The position numbers and the translations under genes are program-made. The notes beneath the pieces were generated by a model. It had not been told where the DNA came from. It saw nothing but the letters and a program-made list of their open reading frames with translations, and ran no database searches. This document shows positions 1-10,889 of a stretch of 64,000 bases of DNA, piece by piece (position 1 is the stretch's first letter; each line of letters begins with the position of its first letter). The stretch comes from QHXQ01 sp036389395 (GTDB lineage Bacteria; Acidobacteriota; Blastocatellia; Pyrinomonadales; Pyrinomonadaceae), in the NCBI GenBank assembly GCA_036389395.1, contig DASVPY010000043.1:58104-122103 (forward strand), written 5' to 3'.

Positions 1-1
1 C

Positions 2-901
2 CAAACCGAACCGCACGCGCAATCGGACGACGCACCACGAACGGCCGTCGCGCCGAACGTCGGCGCACTGGCCCCGCTTGGTTATGTCGAAGACGGCCCC
101 GTAGTGCCCGTCGTCGTCGGGGCGGAGTTGGCGACGCGGACGGGCTTGCATGAGATCGGCGATGAGGGCTGGCTGGTGACGGCGGCGCAGGGTGTGGGCG
201 CGCAGGGGCTTGTGCCGATGGTGCGGCGCGCGCGCGTCGTCGGCGTCTGCCGCACGGGTCTCTACGAGTTCGACTCGGCGTGGGTCTACCTGCCGCACGC
301 CGCGGCGATGAGCTTCGCGGGCGCGGACGCGCCCGACAGCACGCAGGTCATCAGCCTTGAGACGAACGACCTCTACCGCGCGCCGGAGGTGGCGGCGCGG
401 GTGCGCGCGGTCGTCGGCGCGGGCTTCACGGCGCTGCCCTGGCAGGAGGCGAACCGGCCGCTCTTCACCGCGCTGACGCTTGAGCGGCGCACGGTCGGTC
501 TCATCGTCGCGCTCGTCATCCTCGTCGCCGCCTTGAACATCACGACGGCGCTCGTGCTGGTCGTCACGGAGCGGCGCGCGGACATCGCCGTCCTCGGCGC
601 GCTCGGCGCACGCGCCCGCAGCATCATGCTCGTCTTCGTGTTCGAAGGCGCGTTCGTCGGCGCGTTGGGCGCGGCGCTGGGCGCGGGGCTTGGTCTCGGC
701 GCGTGCTTCGTCGGCGACCGCTACGGTCTCGTGCGTCTGCCGGCCGAGGTCTACTCGCTCAGCGCGATCCCCTTCCACCCGCGCCCCTTCGAGACCGCGC
801 TCGTCGCGCTCGCCGCCTTCGCCGTCAGCCTCGTCGCCACCCTCTACCCCGCGCGCGCCGCCGCGCGCCTCAGCCCCGCCGAGGCGTTGCGGTATGAATG
901 A
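2..901 (+). CDS. LolC/LolE-type ABC transporter permease, C-terminal part
   Basis: The reading frame is open from the window edge, so the gene is cut at its 5' end and 299 codons are visible. The C-terminal FtsX-like membrane domain is clear: a hydrophobic segment around VGLIVALVILVAALNITTAL, an Ala/Gly-rich second segment, and a last segment ending in YPARAAARLSPAEALRYE, the usual end of LolC/LolE/MacB permeases. The earlier part is the periplasmic loop between the first and second membrane segments. LolCDE proteins extract lipoproteins from the inner membrane for transfer to the outer membrane. The ATPase gene lies 98 bp downstream, separated by a heptad-repeat hairpin. A MacB-like efflux role is an alternative because the N-terminus is missing. 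A GTG at 104 could be mistaken for the start, but coding clearly continues upstream of it. Confidence 0.85.
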   Translation, partial: QTEPHAQSDDAPRTAVAPNVGALAPLGYVEDGPVVPVVVGAELATRTGLHEIGDEGWLVTAAQGVGAQGLVPMVRRARVVGVCRTGLYEFDSAWVYLPHAAAMSFAGADAPDSTQVISLETNDLYRAPEVAARVRAVVGAGFTALPWQEANRPLFTALTLERRTVGLIVALVILVAALNITTALVLVVTERRADIAVLGALGARARSIMLVFVFEGAFVGALGAALGAGLGLGACFVGDRYGLVRLPAEVYSLSAIPFHPRPFETALVALAAFAVSLVATLYPARAAARLSPAEALRYE

Positions 902-903
902 GA

Positions 904-1005
904 GTTCAAGGTTCAAAGTTCAAGGTTCAAGGTCAAAGCGGCGACTCGCACCGCGCCTCCAACTTTGAACTTTGAACCTTGAACTTTGAACTTTGAACTT
1001 TGAAC
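904..1005. repeat. heptad-repeat hairpin, GTTCAAG family
   Basis: Five heptads of the form GTTCAAG/GTTCAAA (904-938) face six complementary CTTTGAA/CCTTGAA heptads (963-1004) across a 24-nt GC-rich loop. The last heptad contains the TTG used as the likely start of lolD. It lies between two genes of one probable operon. Confidence 0.85.
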
Positions 1006-1689
1006 GACTCCGAACCAATTATCAGCGTGCGCGACCTGCGCAAGTCTTACCCGTTGCCGGGGGGCGGGGCGTTGGAGGTGTTGCGGGGCGCGGCGCTGGA
1101 GGTGCGTGGCGGGGAGATGGTGGCGGTGGTGGGCGCGTCGGGCGCGGGCAAGTCCACGCTGTTGCACGTCTGCGGCGGGCTGGACGGGGCGGACGCGGGC
1201 GGCGTCTTCGTCGGCGGCGTCGAGCTGTTGCGCGCCGACGCGCGGGCGCGGGCGCGCGTGCGCAACCGCGAACTCGGTTTCGTCTTCCAGCTTCATCACC
1301 TGCTGCCCGACCTGTCGGCGTTGGAGAACGTGATGCTGCCGCTGCTGGTGGGGCGCGCGGCCTGGGCGGCGGCGCGCGCGGCGGCGGGCGAGTTGTTGCG
1401 CGCGGTCGGCTTGCACGAGCGCGCGGCGCACCGCACGGGCGAACTTTCGGGCGGCGAGCAGCAGCGCGTGGCGGTGGCGCGCGCGCTCGTCACGCGCCCG
1501 CGCCTCGTGCTCGCGGACGAGCCGACCGGCAACCTCGACGCGCGCGCCGCGACGGAAGTCGCCGCCCTGCTCCTCGACCTCTGCCGCGCGCGCGGCGCGG
1601 CCGCCATCGTCGCCACCCACAGCCAACAACTCGCACGCGCCTGCGACCGCAGACTCTTACTGCACGACGGCGTACTGCACCCGCAATGA
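1000..1689 (+). CDS. lolD: LolD-type lipoprotein-export ABC ATPase
   Basis: 229 aa. ATP-binding subunit of an ABC exporter, expected to power the neighbouring LolC/E-type permease at the inner membrane. Visible motifs are Walker A GASGAGKST (about residues 45-53), a Q-loop at FVFQLHH, the signature LSGGEQQRVAVARAL, Walker B LVLADEPTGNLD and the H-loop VATHS. DEPTGNLD is typical of the LolD/MacB/FtsE group. The best start is TTG at 1000, because the first beta strand (ISVRDLRKSY) would be cut if GTG 1027 were used. That TTG lies inside the last heptad of the upstream repeat and has no Shine-Dalgarno. Function is firm; start is uncertain. Confidence 0.88.
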   Translation: MNDSEPIISVRDLRKSYPLPGGGALEVLRGAALEVRGGEMVAVVGASGAGKSTLLHVCGGLDGADAGGVFVGGVELLRADARARARVRNRELGFVFQLHHLLPDLSALENVMLPLLVGRAAWAAARAAAGELLRAVGLHERAAHRTGELSGGEQQRVAVARALVTRPRLVLADEPTGNLDARAATEVAALLLDLCRARGAAAIVATHSQQLARACDRRLLLHDGVLHPQ

Positions 1690-1924
1690 AGCTTGGGGTC
1701 GTCAGCGCCGCCTGACTTGTGCTAAGGTGGCGCGCCGTGCCGCGCCCGCCGCGCATCACGCCCTGTCGGCGACGACGTGCAGCGACCGGCCGCGCCGCCT
1801 GTCCGACGGTCGCTTCATTCTCATTCGCACTTGCAACGCCGCCCGACTCCGTCTCACTGCCGTTCGCGTGAGCCGCGGCGGCCACGACTCGGACGCGCAA
1901 CGCTAACCCGATAATGAGACGTTC

Positions 1925-2539
1925 ATGAAGAGTGCCAAGCTAAGCCTGACGCTGGCGCTGCTGTGTTGGACGGCGGCGTGTGCCGGCGGTAGCGGCGACC
2001 GCGCCGCCGCGCCCGCGTGCCAGTCTGAAGTGGACACGTTGGCCGGGGTCGCGCCCGCCGTCGGGCGTGACTACCTCGCGCCCGACGGCGCGTTCCGCGT
2101 GCAACTGCCGGCCGGGTGGACGGTCGAGAGCGAGACGCACGACGGGCTGACGATGACGTGGCTCAAGGGCGACCGCGACGCCGGGATGCTGCTCGTGATG
2201 AGCAGCGCCGGGCCGCCGCCGACGGACGACGCCGGGTTGCAGGCGCGCTATTTGGAGGACGGCGGCAAGCCCCTCTTCGGCGCGTGGATCGACATGATGA
2301 AAGAGGTCGGGCGCGTCGAGGGCACGGGGCGCGTCTGTCAAACTCGGGTCAAGGGCACGGCCGCCATGCGCACAAACGTGACCTTCTACCGCGGCGACGC
2401 CAACGATCCGCGCGCCGGCTACGGCCTGTTCCTCTTCGGGCCGAGCCGGCAGTTCTTCTTCGGCCTGACCGGGCACGACGCGGGCTTGCGGGCGGCGGAA
2501 GCCGTCCTGGCCAGTCTCGAACTCGAACCCGGCCGGTGA
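1925..2539 (+). CDS. putative lipoprotein of unknown function
   Basis: 204 aa. The N-terminus is a signal peptide with a lipobox-like end (LLCWTAACAGG), so export and lipidation are likely. The mature part has no domain I recognise. It has the look of a small alpha/beta domain (segments YLAPDGAFRVQLPAGWTV, GMLLVMSS, FFFGLTGHDAG), like PsbP-type or DUF1795-type stress lipoproteins in which a 'VQLPAGW' strand is common. Cys pairs (CQSE; GRVCQT) might form a disulfide. The ATG at 1925 follows a 235-bp gap after lolD in which I see no other gene. The TIR gene starts 65 bp downstream. Confidence 0.7.
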   Translation: MKSAKLSLTLALLCWTAACAGGSGDRAAAPACQSEVDTLAGVAPAVGRDYLAPDGAFRVQLPAGWTVESETHDGLTMTWLKGDRDAGMLLVMSSAGPPPTDDAGLQARYLEDGGKPLFGAWIDMMKEVGRVEGTGRVCQTRVKGTAAMRTNVTFYRGDANDPRAGYGLFLFGPSRQFFFGLTGHDAGLRAAEAVLASLELEPGR

Positions 2540-2604
2540 CGGCGAGACGGGCCGCGGACGGAAGTCCGTCGCGGGCGCGCCCGTCGCACAAGCAGAGTGG
2601 CAGC

Positions 2605-3978
2605 ATGAAACAGGAACGGGACGACTTCCGCTACGAGGCGTTTATCAGCTACGCCACGGCGCGCGGCGACAAGACGGGGCGGGCGCTCTTCGACCGCAAG
2701 GTCGCGGTGCGCCTGCACCGGGCGTTGGAGTCGTACCGCGTGCCGCGCGCGCTCGTGCGCGCGGCGCACCTGCCGCGCCGGCTCAAGCGCGTCTTCCGCG
2801 ACCGCGACGAGTTGAAGGCCGCCAGCAGCCTCGGCGACAGTCTGAGCGAAGCCCTCGGCCGGTCGCGCTACCTGATCGTCATCTGCTCGCCGCGCGCGCG
2901 CCGCTCGCAGTGGGTCAACTACGAGATCGAGGCGTTCCGCAAGCTGCGCGGGCCGCAGTTCATCCTGCCGCTGCTCATCGAAGGCGAGCCGGCCGAAGCC
3001 TTCCCACAGGCCCTGCTCGGCCCCGCGCCGGGCGGCGCGCCGGGTGAGGCCTTAACGCCGGCCCAGCCGCTCGCCGCCGACATCCGCGCCGGCAGCGACG
3101 CGCGCGCCCTGCGCAAGCTGAAGGACGAGAAGCTGCGCCTGATCGCCGCCATCCTCGGCTGCGAGTACGACGACTTACAGCGGCGCGAGCACCGGCGCTT
3201 CGTCCGCCGCGCGCTGGCGGCGGGCGCGGCCATGGCCGCGCTCCTGTTGCTCCTGGCCGGGCTGAGTCTCTCCCTCTTCTGGGCCGAGCGGCGCGCGCGC
3301 CGCAATTACGAACTGGCCCTGCGCGGCGGCTCGTGGGTCACAGCCGAGTCGCTGCCGCGCGACACGCCCGAGTTGCAGACCGTCTACGAAGCCGTCCACG
3401 TCCACAACCTCACCGACGCCGCGCGCACGTTCGAGACCTTGCGGCACGACGACCCTTACAACGAAGAGTGTCTAGAAACTTTGCGCGGGCTGTACAGCCT
3501 GCTCGCCGCCGCCTGGCGGAATCAGGCGCAGGCGGCGGGCGCGGACTCGCGGGCCGAGGCGGCCGCGCAAGCCGACGCGGCCTTTCAAAAAGGGCAGAGC
3601 GTCGTCGTCCCCGTTCTGCTGAGTCGGCTGCGCGCCTACGAGCCGACCGCACCGCCCGCGGTGCATGAGCTGTCGGGCGACTCTTTATCTTTCCCCGCCG
3701 ACGCAGAGTCGCAGCAGTGGGCCGGGATACTGCGCCTCTACGAGTTCCCGCCGGACGCGGTGGTTAGACGCAAAGACGCGGCCGATTACACCGACCTGGT
3801 CACACAGTACCTGAAGAAGTTAGACACCTCGCAGCCGGCGGGGCGCGCCGAGGCGCGGCGCGTGTTGCAACAGAGCTTGGAACTGTGGGAGCGCGCGAGC
3901 CGGCAGGAACAACTCAGCGCCGAGGAGGCGGAACTGCGCCGAACGCTCCGCGCCGTGCTCGCCGACTTGCGCGACTGA
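2605..3978 (+). CDS. membrane-anchored TIR-domain protein
   Basis: 457 aa. An N-terminal TIR domain (about residues 8-140) opens with YEAFISYA and contains FRDRDELKAASSLGDSL and YLIVICSPRARRSQWVNYEIEAF. The Glu of WVNYEIE aligns with the catalytic Glu of TIR NAD-hydrolases. A Pro/Ala-rich linker follows, then one membrane segment at about 207-228 (AAMAALLLLLAGLSLSLFW). The C-terminal half looks alpha-helical and TPR-like (DAARTFETLRHDDPYNEECLETLRGLYSLL). The frame is open much further upstream, but ATG 2605 is where TIR homology begins. Known bacterial TIR proteins act in anti-phage defence or NAD signalling. No sensor or partner gene is obvious next to it, so the role is inferred from the domain only. 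Confidence 0.82.
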   Translation: MKQERDDFRYEAFISYATARGDKTGRALFDRKVAVRLHRALESYRVPRALVRAAHLPRRLKRVFRDRDELKAASSLGDSLSEALGRSRYLIVICSPRARRSQWVNYEIEAFRKLRGPQFILPLLIEGEPAEAFPQALLGPAPGGAPGEALTPAQPLAADIRAGSDARALRKLKDEKLRLIAAILGCEYDDLQRREHRRFVRRALAAGAAMAALLLLLAGLSLSLFWAERRARRNYELALRGGSWVTAESLPRDTPELQTVYEAVHVHNLTDAARTFETLRHDDPYNEECLETLRGLYSLLAAAWRNQAQAAGADSRAEAAAQADAAFQKGQSVVVPVLLSRLRAYEPTAPPAVHELSGDSLSFPADAESQQWAGILRLYEFPPDAVVRRKDAADYTDLVTQYLKKLDTSQPAGRAEARRVLQQSLELWERASRQEQLSAEEAELRRTLRAVLADLRD

Positions 3979-4029
3979 CCGCACACGCGCGCCTGAGCGC
4001 ACGCACGGCCGCCGCGCCCGAACCTGTCT

Positions 4030-4066
4030 CGCCCTTTCGCCTTTCGCCCTGCGCCCTGCGCCTTCT
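4030..4066. repeat. heptad array, GCGAAGG family (single arm)
   Basis: Tandem heptads of the type CGCCCTT/TCGCCTT/GCGCCCT on the plus strand, equal to the pyrimidine arm of the hairpin at 40837-40986. No complementary arm is visible, so this is a solo or decayed copy between the TIR gene and clpC. Confidence 0.6.
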
Positions 4067-4101
4067 CTGACCTGCCTCTTCTGCCCACGCCGACGTTGGG
4101 T

Positions 4102-4107
4102 TATAAT
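4102..4107 (+). promoter_or_regulatory. candidate -10 box for clpC
   Basis: A perfect TATAAT lies 80 bp before the clpC start in a GC-rich setting. No good -35 hexamer is visible 16-18 bp upstream, so this is a weak promoter call. Confidence 0.35.
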
Positions 4108-4187
4108 GCCGGGCGGGTGGAGCGGCCGCATTTATTTCCCGTCGCCGCGCGCGCCACATCCTGACGGTTCGGTCTCATCAGCTTTTT

Positions 4188-6560
<2,373 letters not shown>

Positions 6561-6568
6561 AAGCAAAC

Positions 6569-6735
6569 GGCAGTAGGCAGTAGGAGCCAGGAGCCAGAAG
6601 CCGGAAGCCAGAGCCGGAATAAAAGGCCAGCCTTGATGAAAGGCCGGCCTTTCTTCTTCTACGTTTTCTACCGTCTTTTTACTGGCTTCTGGCTTCCGGC
6701 TTCTGCCTCCTGCCCTCTGCCTACTGCCTACTGCC
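6569..6735. repeat. heptad-repeat hairpin, YCAGNAG family
   Basis: A left arm of AGTAGGC/GCCAGGA/GCCAGAA/GCCGGAA heptads (6569-6617) is mirrored by a right arm (6681-6735) of CTTCTGG/CTACTGC-type heptads. The loop is AT-richer and holds its own GGCC-centred hairpin. It sits between clpC and bamA. Confidence 0.85.
6622..6656 (+). terminator. probable intrinsic terminator of clpC inside the repeat loop
   Basis: AAAGGCCAGCCTT and AAAGGCCGGCCTTT pair around GATG with one mismatch and are followed by a pyrimidine run (TTCTTCTTCT). It is located 60 bp after the clpC stop, in the loop of the larger heptad hairpin. Confidence 0.6.
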
Positions 6736-6761
6736 GTTTGCCCTTTCCCTTTTGCCTTCCT

Positions 6762-6767
6762 TATAAT
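6762..6767 (+). promoter_or_regulatory. candidate -10 box and start of a long bamA leader
   Basis: TATAAT at 6762 with TTGCCC at 6738 as a poor -35, 18 bp apart. If used, it gives a bamA 5' leader of about 185 nt. That leader (about 6774-6958) has no ORF. It contains a GC-rich fold around GGCAACC...GGGCTGAATCC, discussed in the findings. Together with the hairpin it fills the 398-bp gap between clpC and bamA. Confidence 0.4.
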
Positions 6768-6958
6768 GAGCGCCTTTGTTTGACCGCCCGCTGGCAACCG
6801 TCGCGCGGCGGGGCTGAATCCAAGCGGCACTGAGGTTTATCAGCCGCGGCCCCGTCCCCGAGCGCCGCGCGGTACGAGAGCCAAGAGGCCGGCAGTAACG
6901 AGGGGTTCGTTTTCCTACTTCCCAAAGTCTGATCGAAGTCTTGAGGCGACAAGCGATT

Positions 6959-9900
6959 ATGCCTAACTGCGCGCCCACCCGGCGCTTCCTGCCGGCTGTC
7001 CTGACGGTCGGTCTCCTCGCCCTGCTGCTCGTCTGCGGTTCGTTCGCGCCGCGCGCGCGCGCGCAGGAGCCGTCCGCGCCTCAACCCGCCGCCGGCCAGC
7101 AGCGGCTCGTGGAAACCGTAGACATACAGGGCAACCGCCGCAACCGCGACGTGGACTTGCTCTACTACGTCCAGACGCGCCCCGGCGACCCCTACAACGA
7201 GGCGCTGGTGCAGCGCGACTTCCAGGCCCTGATGGCCCTCGGCTTCTTCGACAAGGTCAATTCGCGCGTCTACACCACCGAAGGGCCGCGCGGCGTCGAG
7301 GTCATCTTCGAGGTCAAGGAGTTGCCGATCATCCGCGACCTCGAATTCAAGGGCCTCAAGAGCGTCGCCGAGTCCGACGTGCTCAAGCTGTTCCGCGAGC
7401 GGCGCGTCGGCGTGCAGAAGGAGAACATCCTCGACCCCGTCAAGATCAACAACGCCAAGCGCCTGATCCGCGAGATGCTCGCCGCCAAGGGCCACCCGAA
7501 CGCGACCGTGGACGAGGAGATCGAGGCCGTCTCGGCCGGGTCGAGCGCCGTCACCTTCAACATCAACGAGGGCAAGCGCGTCCGCGTCGTCGAGATCGAG
7601 TTCGAGGGCAACCAGGTCTTCAAGGACGGCCAACTGCGCGGCGCGATGAAGTACGTCAAAGAGGCCGGGCTGTTCTCGCGCTTCAAGGGCCAGGACATCC
7701 TCGACCGCGAGAAGCTGGACGTGGACTTGCGCCTGGTGCGCAACTACATGGCCGGCAAGGGCTACCTGCAAGGGCGCGCGGGCGAGCCGCGCGTCGAGAG
7801 CGTCGGCCCGCGCCGCACCGGCTTCATCCTGCCGCTGCCGCTGCTCTCGTCGGTGGACGAGGGCTTGCGCGTCACGATCCCCATCGTCGAGGGCAAGCTC
7901 TACCGGCTCGGCGACCTGAAGATCGCGGGCAACTCGATCTTCAGCGAGGAGCGCATCCGCGCCGTGCTCGGCCTCAAGCCGGGCGACGTGGCCAGCGGCG
8001 AGCGCGTCTACAAGGCGTTCTACGAGGACTTGAAGAAGGCTTACGGCAACAACGGCTTCATCCAGTATTCGGCCGAGCCGGAGCCGACTTTCCGCGACAA
8101 CCCCAGCAACGCCAAAGAGGGCATCGTTGATTACGTCATCACGATTGACGAGGGCAAGCAGTTCACGCTGCGGCGGCTGGAGTTTTCGGGCAACACCTTC
8201 ACGCGCGACTACGTGCTCCGCCGCGAGATCGTCCTGAACGAAGGCGACATCTACAACCAGGGCTACATGGAGTTCTCCGTCCTGCGCCTGAACCAGTTGG
8301 GCTTCTTCGACCCGGTGGACAAAGAGAAGGACGTGGACTACCGGACGGACGAGGAGCGCGGCGAGGTGGACGTGACGGTCAAGGTCGCGGAGCGCGGCCG
8401 GCAGCAGATTTCCTTCAACGGCGGCGTGTCGGGCATCGGCGGCTCGTTCTTCGGGCTTGAGTACTCGACCAACAACCTGTTCGGGCGCGGCGAGTCGCTC
8501 TCGCTGAACCTGGCGGCCGGCAACCGGCAGCGCTCCTTCGTCTTCTCCTTCACCGAGCCGTACTTCAAGAACCGCCAAATCTCGACCGGGTTTTCGCTCT
8601 ACTCGCAGTCGCTCAAATACTTCGGCGAGGGCACGTTCCTGTCGTCGAACCAGCAGGCGCTCGCCGGGCTGACCAACACGGTGGACTTCCTGAACACGAG
8701 CGAGGAGAACCTGTTCACGCAGACCTCCCTCGGCGGCTCGGTCTTCGCCTCGGCCCTCTTGTCGGAGTTCCGGCGCAAGACGCCGTTCAACCTCGCGTCG
8801 CGCGTCGGCCTCTCCTACACCTTCTCGCGCACGAGCGTCAAAGACCCGCAGGTCAACACCGACCCGAACAACCCGAACTTCATCCCGGTCATCTACCGCC
8901 AGCCGAACATCATCACGAGCCGGATCACGCCCTCGTTCGTCTACGACACGCGCGACATCCGCGGCGTGGACGCCGTCGCGGGCCGGCAGGTCGCCGCCTC
9001 GCTCGCCTTCGCGGGTCTCGGCGGCGACGTGCGCACCTACGAGCCGACCGCCTCCTACCAGCAGTTCTACCCCATCCGGCGCAAGCGCGCGCTGATCCCG
9101 GAAGTCTTCGGCTTCCGCCTGCTCGTCGGCAGCGTCGGCAGTTTCGCCACCACCTCGAAGGTGCGCGCCTCGCAGGCGTCGTCCCTGGCCTTCATCGGCG
9201 GCGTGCCTATCTACGAGCGCTTCTTCCTCGGCGACGAGTACACGATCCGCGGCTACAACGTGCGCTCGATCAGCCCGATTGTGCCGGTCGAGTTGTTCGT
9301 CACCTCGCGCGGCGTAGTCGTGGCGGAGACCCCGACGGGCACGGCCGCCCAGATTCCGGGGCTGGAAAGGTTCGTCTCGCTCGGCACGTTCACCGGCACG
9401 GCGGGCGCGAACCCGCGTATGCTCTCGCGCGGCTTCCAGTCGGTCGGCGCGGACACGCAAGTCCTGGGCAACTTCGAGTACCGCGTGCCGATCTTCGGCA
9501 CGACCGTGAGCGCGGCGGCGTTCGCCGACGTTGGCTCGGCCTTCAACATCCGCAAGGGCGTGGATCAGGTCTACTCCAGCGAGTTCCAGTCCGACCCGCG
9601 CTTCCTCCAGACGCTCGGCACGGCCGTCTGCCCGAACGTGATCGGCCTCGGCGGCGTCGGCGCGGCGTTCCTGCCGGTCAGTTTGAACACGCTGGCCGCC
9701 TGCCAGGTGGGCACGCCGCTGCTGCTGACGGGCGTGGGCGGGCTGGTCGCGCGCGACACTCGTCTGGTGTCGACCGAGGAGTACGTGAACGCGGCGCGCG
9801 TCGGCCCGACCGACCCGCTGACGGGGCTGCCCTTCGGCTTCTACCAAGTCTTCCTGCGCGGCGAGGCGCAGAGCAACACGGCCGTGCGGCTCTCGCAGGC

Positions 9901-10096
9901 CAGCTTCAACAAGATTTCCGACATCCGGTCGAGCCTCGGCTTCGAGCTGCGCGTGCAGTTGCCGGTGGTCAACGTGCCGTTCCGGCTAATCTACGCCTTC
10001 AACCCGAACGCGCGCCGGGGCGTGAGCAGCCAGGTCCCGCTCAACTTCGACGAGCAGCGGAGCGTCTTCCGCTTCAGCGTCGGTCGCACCTTCTAG
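6959..10096 (+). CDS. bamA: outer membrane protein assembly factor BamA
   Basis: 1045 aa. Central beta-barrel of the BAM complex, which folds outer-membrane proteins. A signal peptide (about 1-35, ending ARAQ) is followed by about five POTRA domains (residues 40-460; repeated patterns such as VDIQGNRRNRDVDLLYYVQTRPGDPYNEALV and LEFSGNTFTRDYVLRREI). A 16-strand surface-antigen barrel follows. The conserved loop-6 VRGF-type motif reads IRGYNVRSI. The last residues, FRFSVGRTF, end in Phe as BAM substrates do. It is longer than E. coli BamA (about 810 aa), mainly from barrel-loop insertions such as the 900-1000 region. ATG 6959 with upstream GAGG is preferred over TTG 6941. Skp and lipid A genes follow. 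Confidence 0.95.
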   Translation: MPNCAPTRRFLPAVLTVGLLALLLVCGSFAPRARAQEPSAPQPAAGQQRLVETVDIQGNRRNRDVDLLYYVQTRPGDPYNEALVQRDFQALMALGFFDKVNSRVYTTEGPRGVEVIFEVKELPIIRDLEFKGLKSVAESDVLKLFRERRVGVQKENILDPVKINNAKRLIREMLAAKGHPNATVDEEIEAVSAGSSAVTFNINEGKRVRVVEIEFEGNQVFKDGQLRGAMKYVKEAGLFSRFKGQDILDREKLDVDLRLVRNYMAGKGYLQGRAGEPRVESVGPRRTGFILPLPLLSSVDEGLRVTIPIVEGKLYRLGDLKIAGNSIFSEERIRAVLGLKPGDVASGERVYKAFYEDLKKAYGNNGFIQYSAEPEPTFRDNPSNAKEGIVDYVITIDEGKQFTLRRLEFSGNTFTRDYVLRREIVLNEGDIYNQGYMEFSVLRLNQLGFFDPVDKEKDVDYRTDEERGEVDVTVKVAERGRQQISFNGGVSGIGGSFFGLEYSTNNLFGRGESLSLNLAAGNRQRSFVFSFTEPYFKNRQISTGFSLYSQSLKYFGEGTFLSSNQQALAGLTNTVDFLNTSEENLFTQTSLGGSVFASALLSEFRRKTPFNLASRVGLSYTFSRTSVKDPQVNTDPNNPNFIPVIYRQPNIITSRITPSFVYDTRDIRGVDAVAGRQVAASLAFAGLGGDVRTYEPTASYQQFYPIRRKRALIPEVFGFRLLVGSVGSFATTSKVRASQASSLAFIGGVPIYERFFLGDEYTIRGYNVRSISPIVPVELFVTSRGVVVAETPTGTAAQIPGLERFVSLGTFTGTAGANPRMLSRGFQSVGADTQVLGNFEYRVPIFGTTVSAAAFADVGSAFNIRKGVDQVYSSEFQSDPRFLQTLGTAVCPNVIGLGGVGAAFLPVSLNTLAACQVGTPLLLTGVGGLVARDTRLVSTEEYVNAARVGPTDPLTGLPFGFYQVFLRGEAQSNTAVRLSQASFNKISDIRSSLGFELRVQLPVVNVPFRLIYAFNPNARRGVSSQVPLNFDEQRSVFRFSVGRTF

Positions 10097-10098
10097 CG

Positions 10099-10126
10099 CC
10101 GCCCCGTCCGGCGGGCGGACTTTTTT
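10099..10126 (+). terminator. intrinsic terminator after bamA
   Basis: CCGCCC (10099-10104) and GGGCGG (10113-10118) form a GC stem followed almost directly by TTTTTT (10121-10126). It may limit read-through into skp. Confidence 0.7.
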
Positions 10127-10236
10127 GCCGGTTCGAGTTAAACTACGGGGCTGACCGGAGGCGTGCCGCGCGCATCTAAGGCCCGTCAGCCGAACCCCTT
10201 TTGGTAAACCCTGTTAAGGAGCAGTACAAGAAAGCA

Positions 10237-10884
10237 ATGAGACCAGTTCGCTACTACATCGCCGCCGCCGCGCTCGCGGCTCTCTCTCTCGTCTCGGCGC
10301 AGGCGCAGACGCCCGCCCGGCCCGCCGGCCCCGCGCCGGCCACCGGCGGGGCACAGCCCGCGGCCGGCACGTTCCGCCTGGCCGTCATTGATTCCGGCGC
10401 GTTCTCGGACGACAAGGCGGGCATCCTGCGCGTCGTCAGCGCCGTCAAGCAGGTGGACGCGCAGTTCCAGTCGCAGCGCACCGAGTTGCAGGGCATGCAG
10501 GAGCGTTACAACACGCTCGTCGCCGACATCCAGAAGAAGGCGCAGGTGCAAGACCCGAAGGTCACGGCGCAGCAGCAGGATCAGGCCGAGCAACTCCAAC
10601 TCCAGATCAAGCGCAAGGCCGAGGACGCGCAGGCCGCCTACCAGAAGCGGATGGGCGACGTGCTCGACCCGCTCCAGGCGGACGTGTACAACGCCTTGCA
10701 GGCGTTCGCCCAGGCGCGCGGCATCTCGCTGATCATCGACCTGAACCGCAACCCCAGCCCGGTGCTCTACGCCGCCGACAGCGTGGACATCACCAGGGAC
10801 TTCATCACCGAGTACAACCGGACGCACCCCGCGACGGCCGCCGCCGCCACGCCGGGCGCGCCCTCCACGGGCCGGCCTGAATAA
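10237..10884 (+). CDS. skp: Skp/OmpH-family periplasmic chaperone
   Basis: 215 aa. Holdase that carries unfolded outer-membrane proteins across the periplasm to BAM. It has a clear signal peptide (MRPVRYYIAAAALAALSLVSAQAQ), a Pro/Ala-rich spacer, then the OmpH core starting FRLAVIDSGAFSDDKAGI. A long Gln-rich coiled-coil part runs from about residue 70 to 145. It ends in GISLIIDLNRNPSPVLYAADSVDITRDFI, the usual C-terminal strand-helix of the family. ATG 10237 starts the signal peptide; AAGGAG lies 15 nt upstream, which is long. An upstream in-frame TTG (10201) is less likely. The bamA-skp-fabZ-lpxA order matches many Gram-negative genomes. Confidence 0.9.
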   Translation: MRPVRYYIAAAALAALSLVSAQAQTPARPAGPAPATGGAQPAAGTFRLAVIDSGAFSDDKAGILRVVSAVKQVDAQFQSQRTELQGMQERYNTLVADIQKKAQVQDPKVTAQQQDQAEQLQLQIKRKAEDAQAAYQKRMGDVLDPLQADVYNALQAFAQARGISLIIDLNRNPSPVLYAADSVDITRDFITEYNRTHPATAAAATPGAPSTGRPE

Positions 10885-10889
10885 CGAAA

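Noticed and set aside
1490..1900. 136-aa minus-strand open frame over the lolD end and gap
   Set aside because: Arg/Ala-rich shadow; the 235-bp gap before 1925 shows no supported gene.
2116..2604. Upstream extension of the TIR open frame
   Set aside because: It overlaps the lipoprotein gene in another frame and reads as Arg-rich noise; ATG 2605 starts the TIR fold.
6761..9847. 1028-aa open frame antisense to bamA
   Set aside because: Low-complexity Arg/Asp/Val/Ala composition mirroring the BamA codons; no recognisable domain.
10120..10160. Possible tRNA T-loop (GGTTCGAGTTA)
   Set aside because: No cloverleaf arms or acceptor stem around it; TTTTTT of the terminator precedes it.
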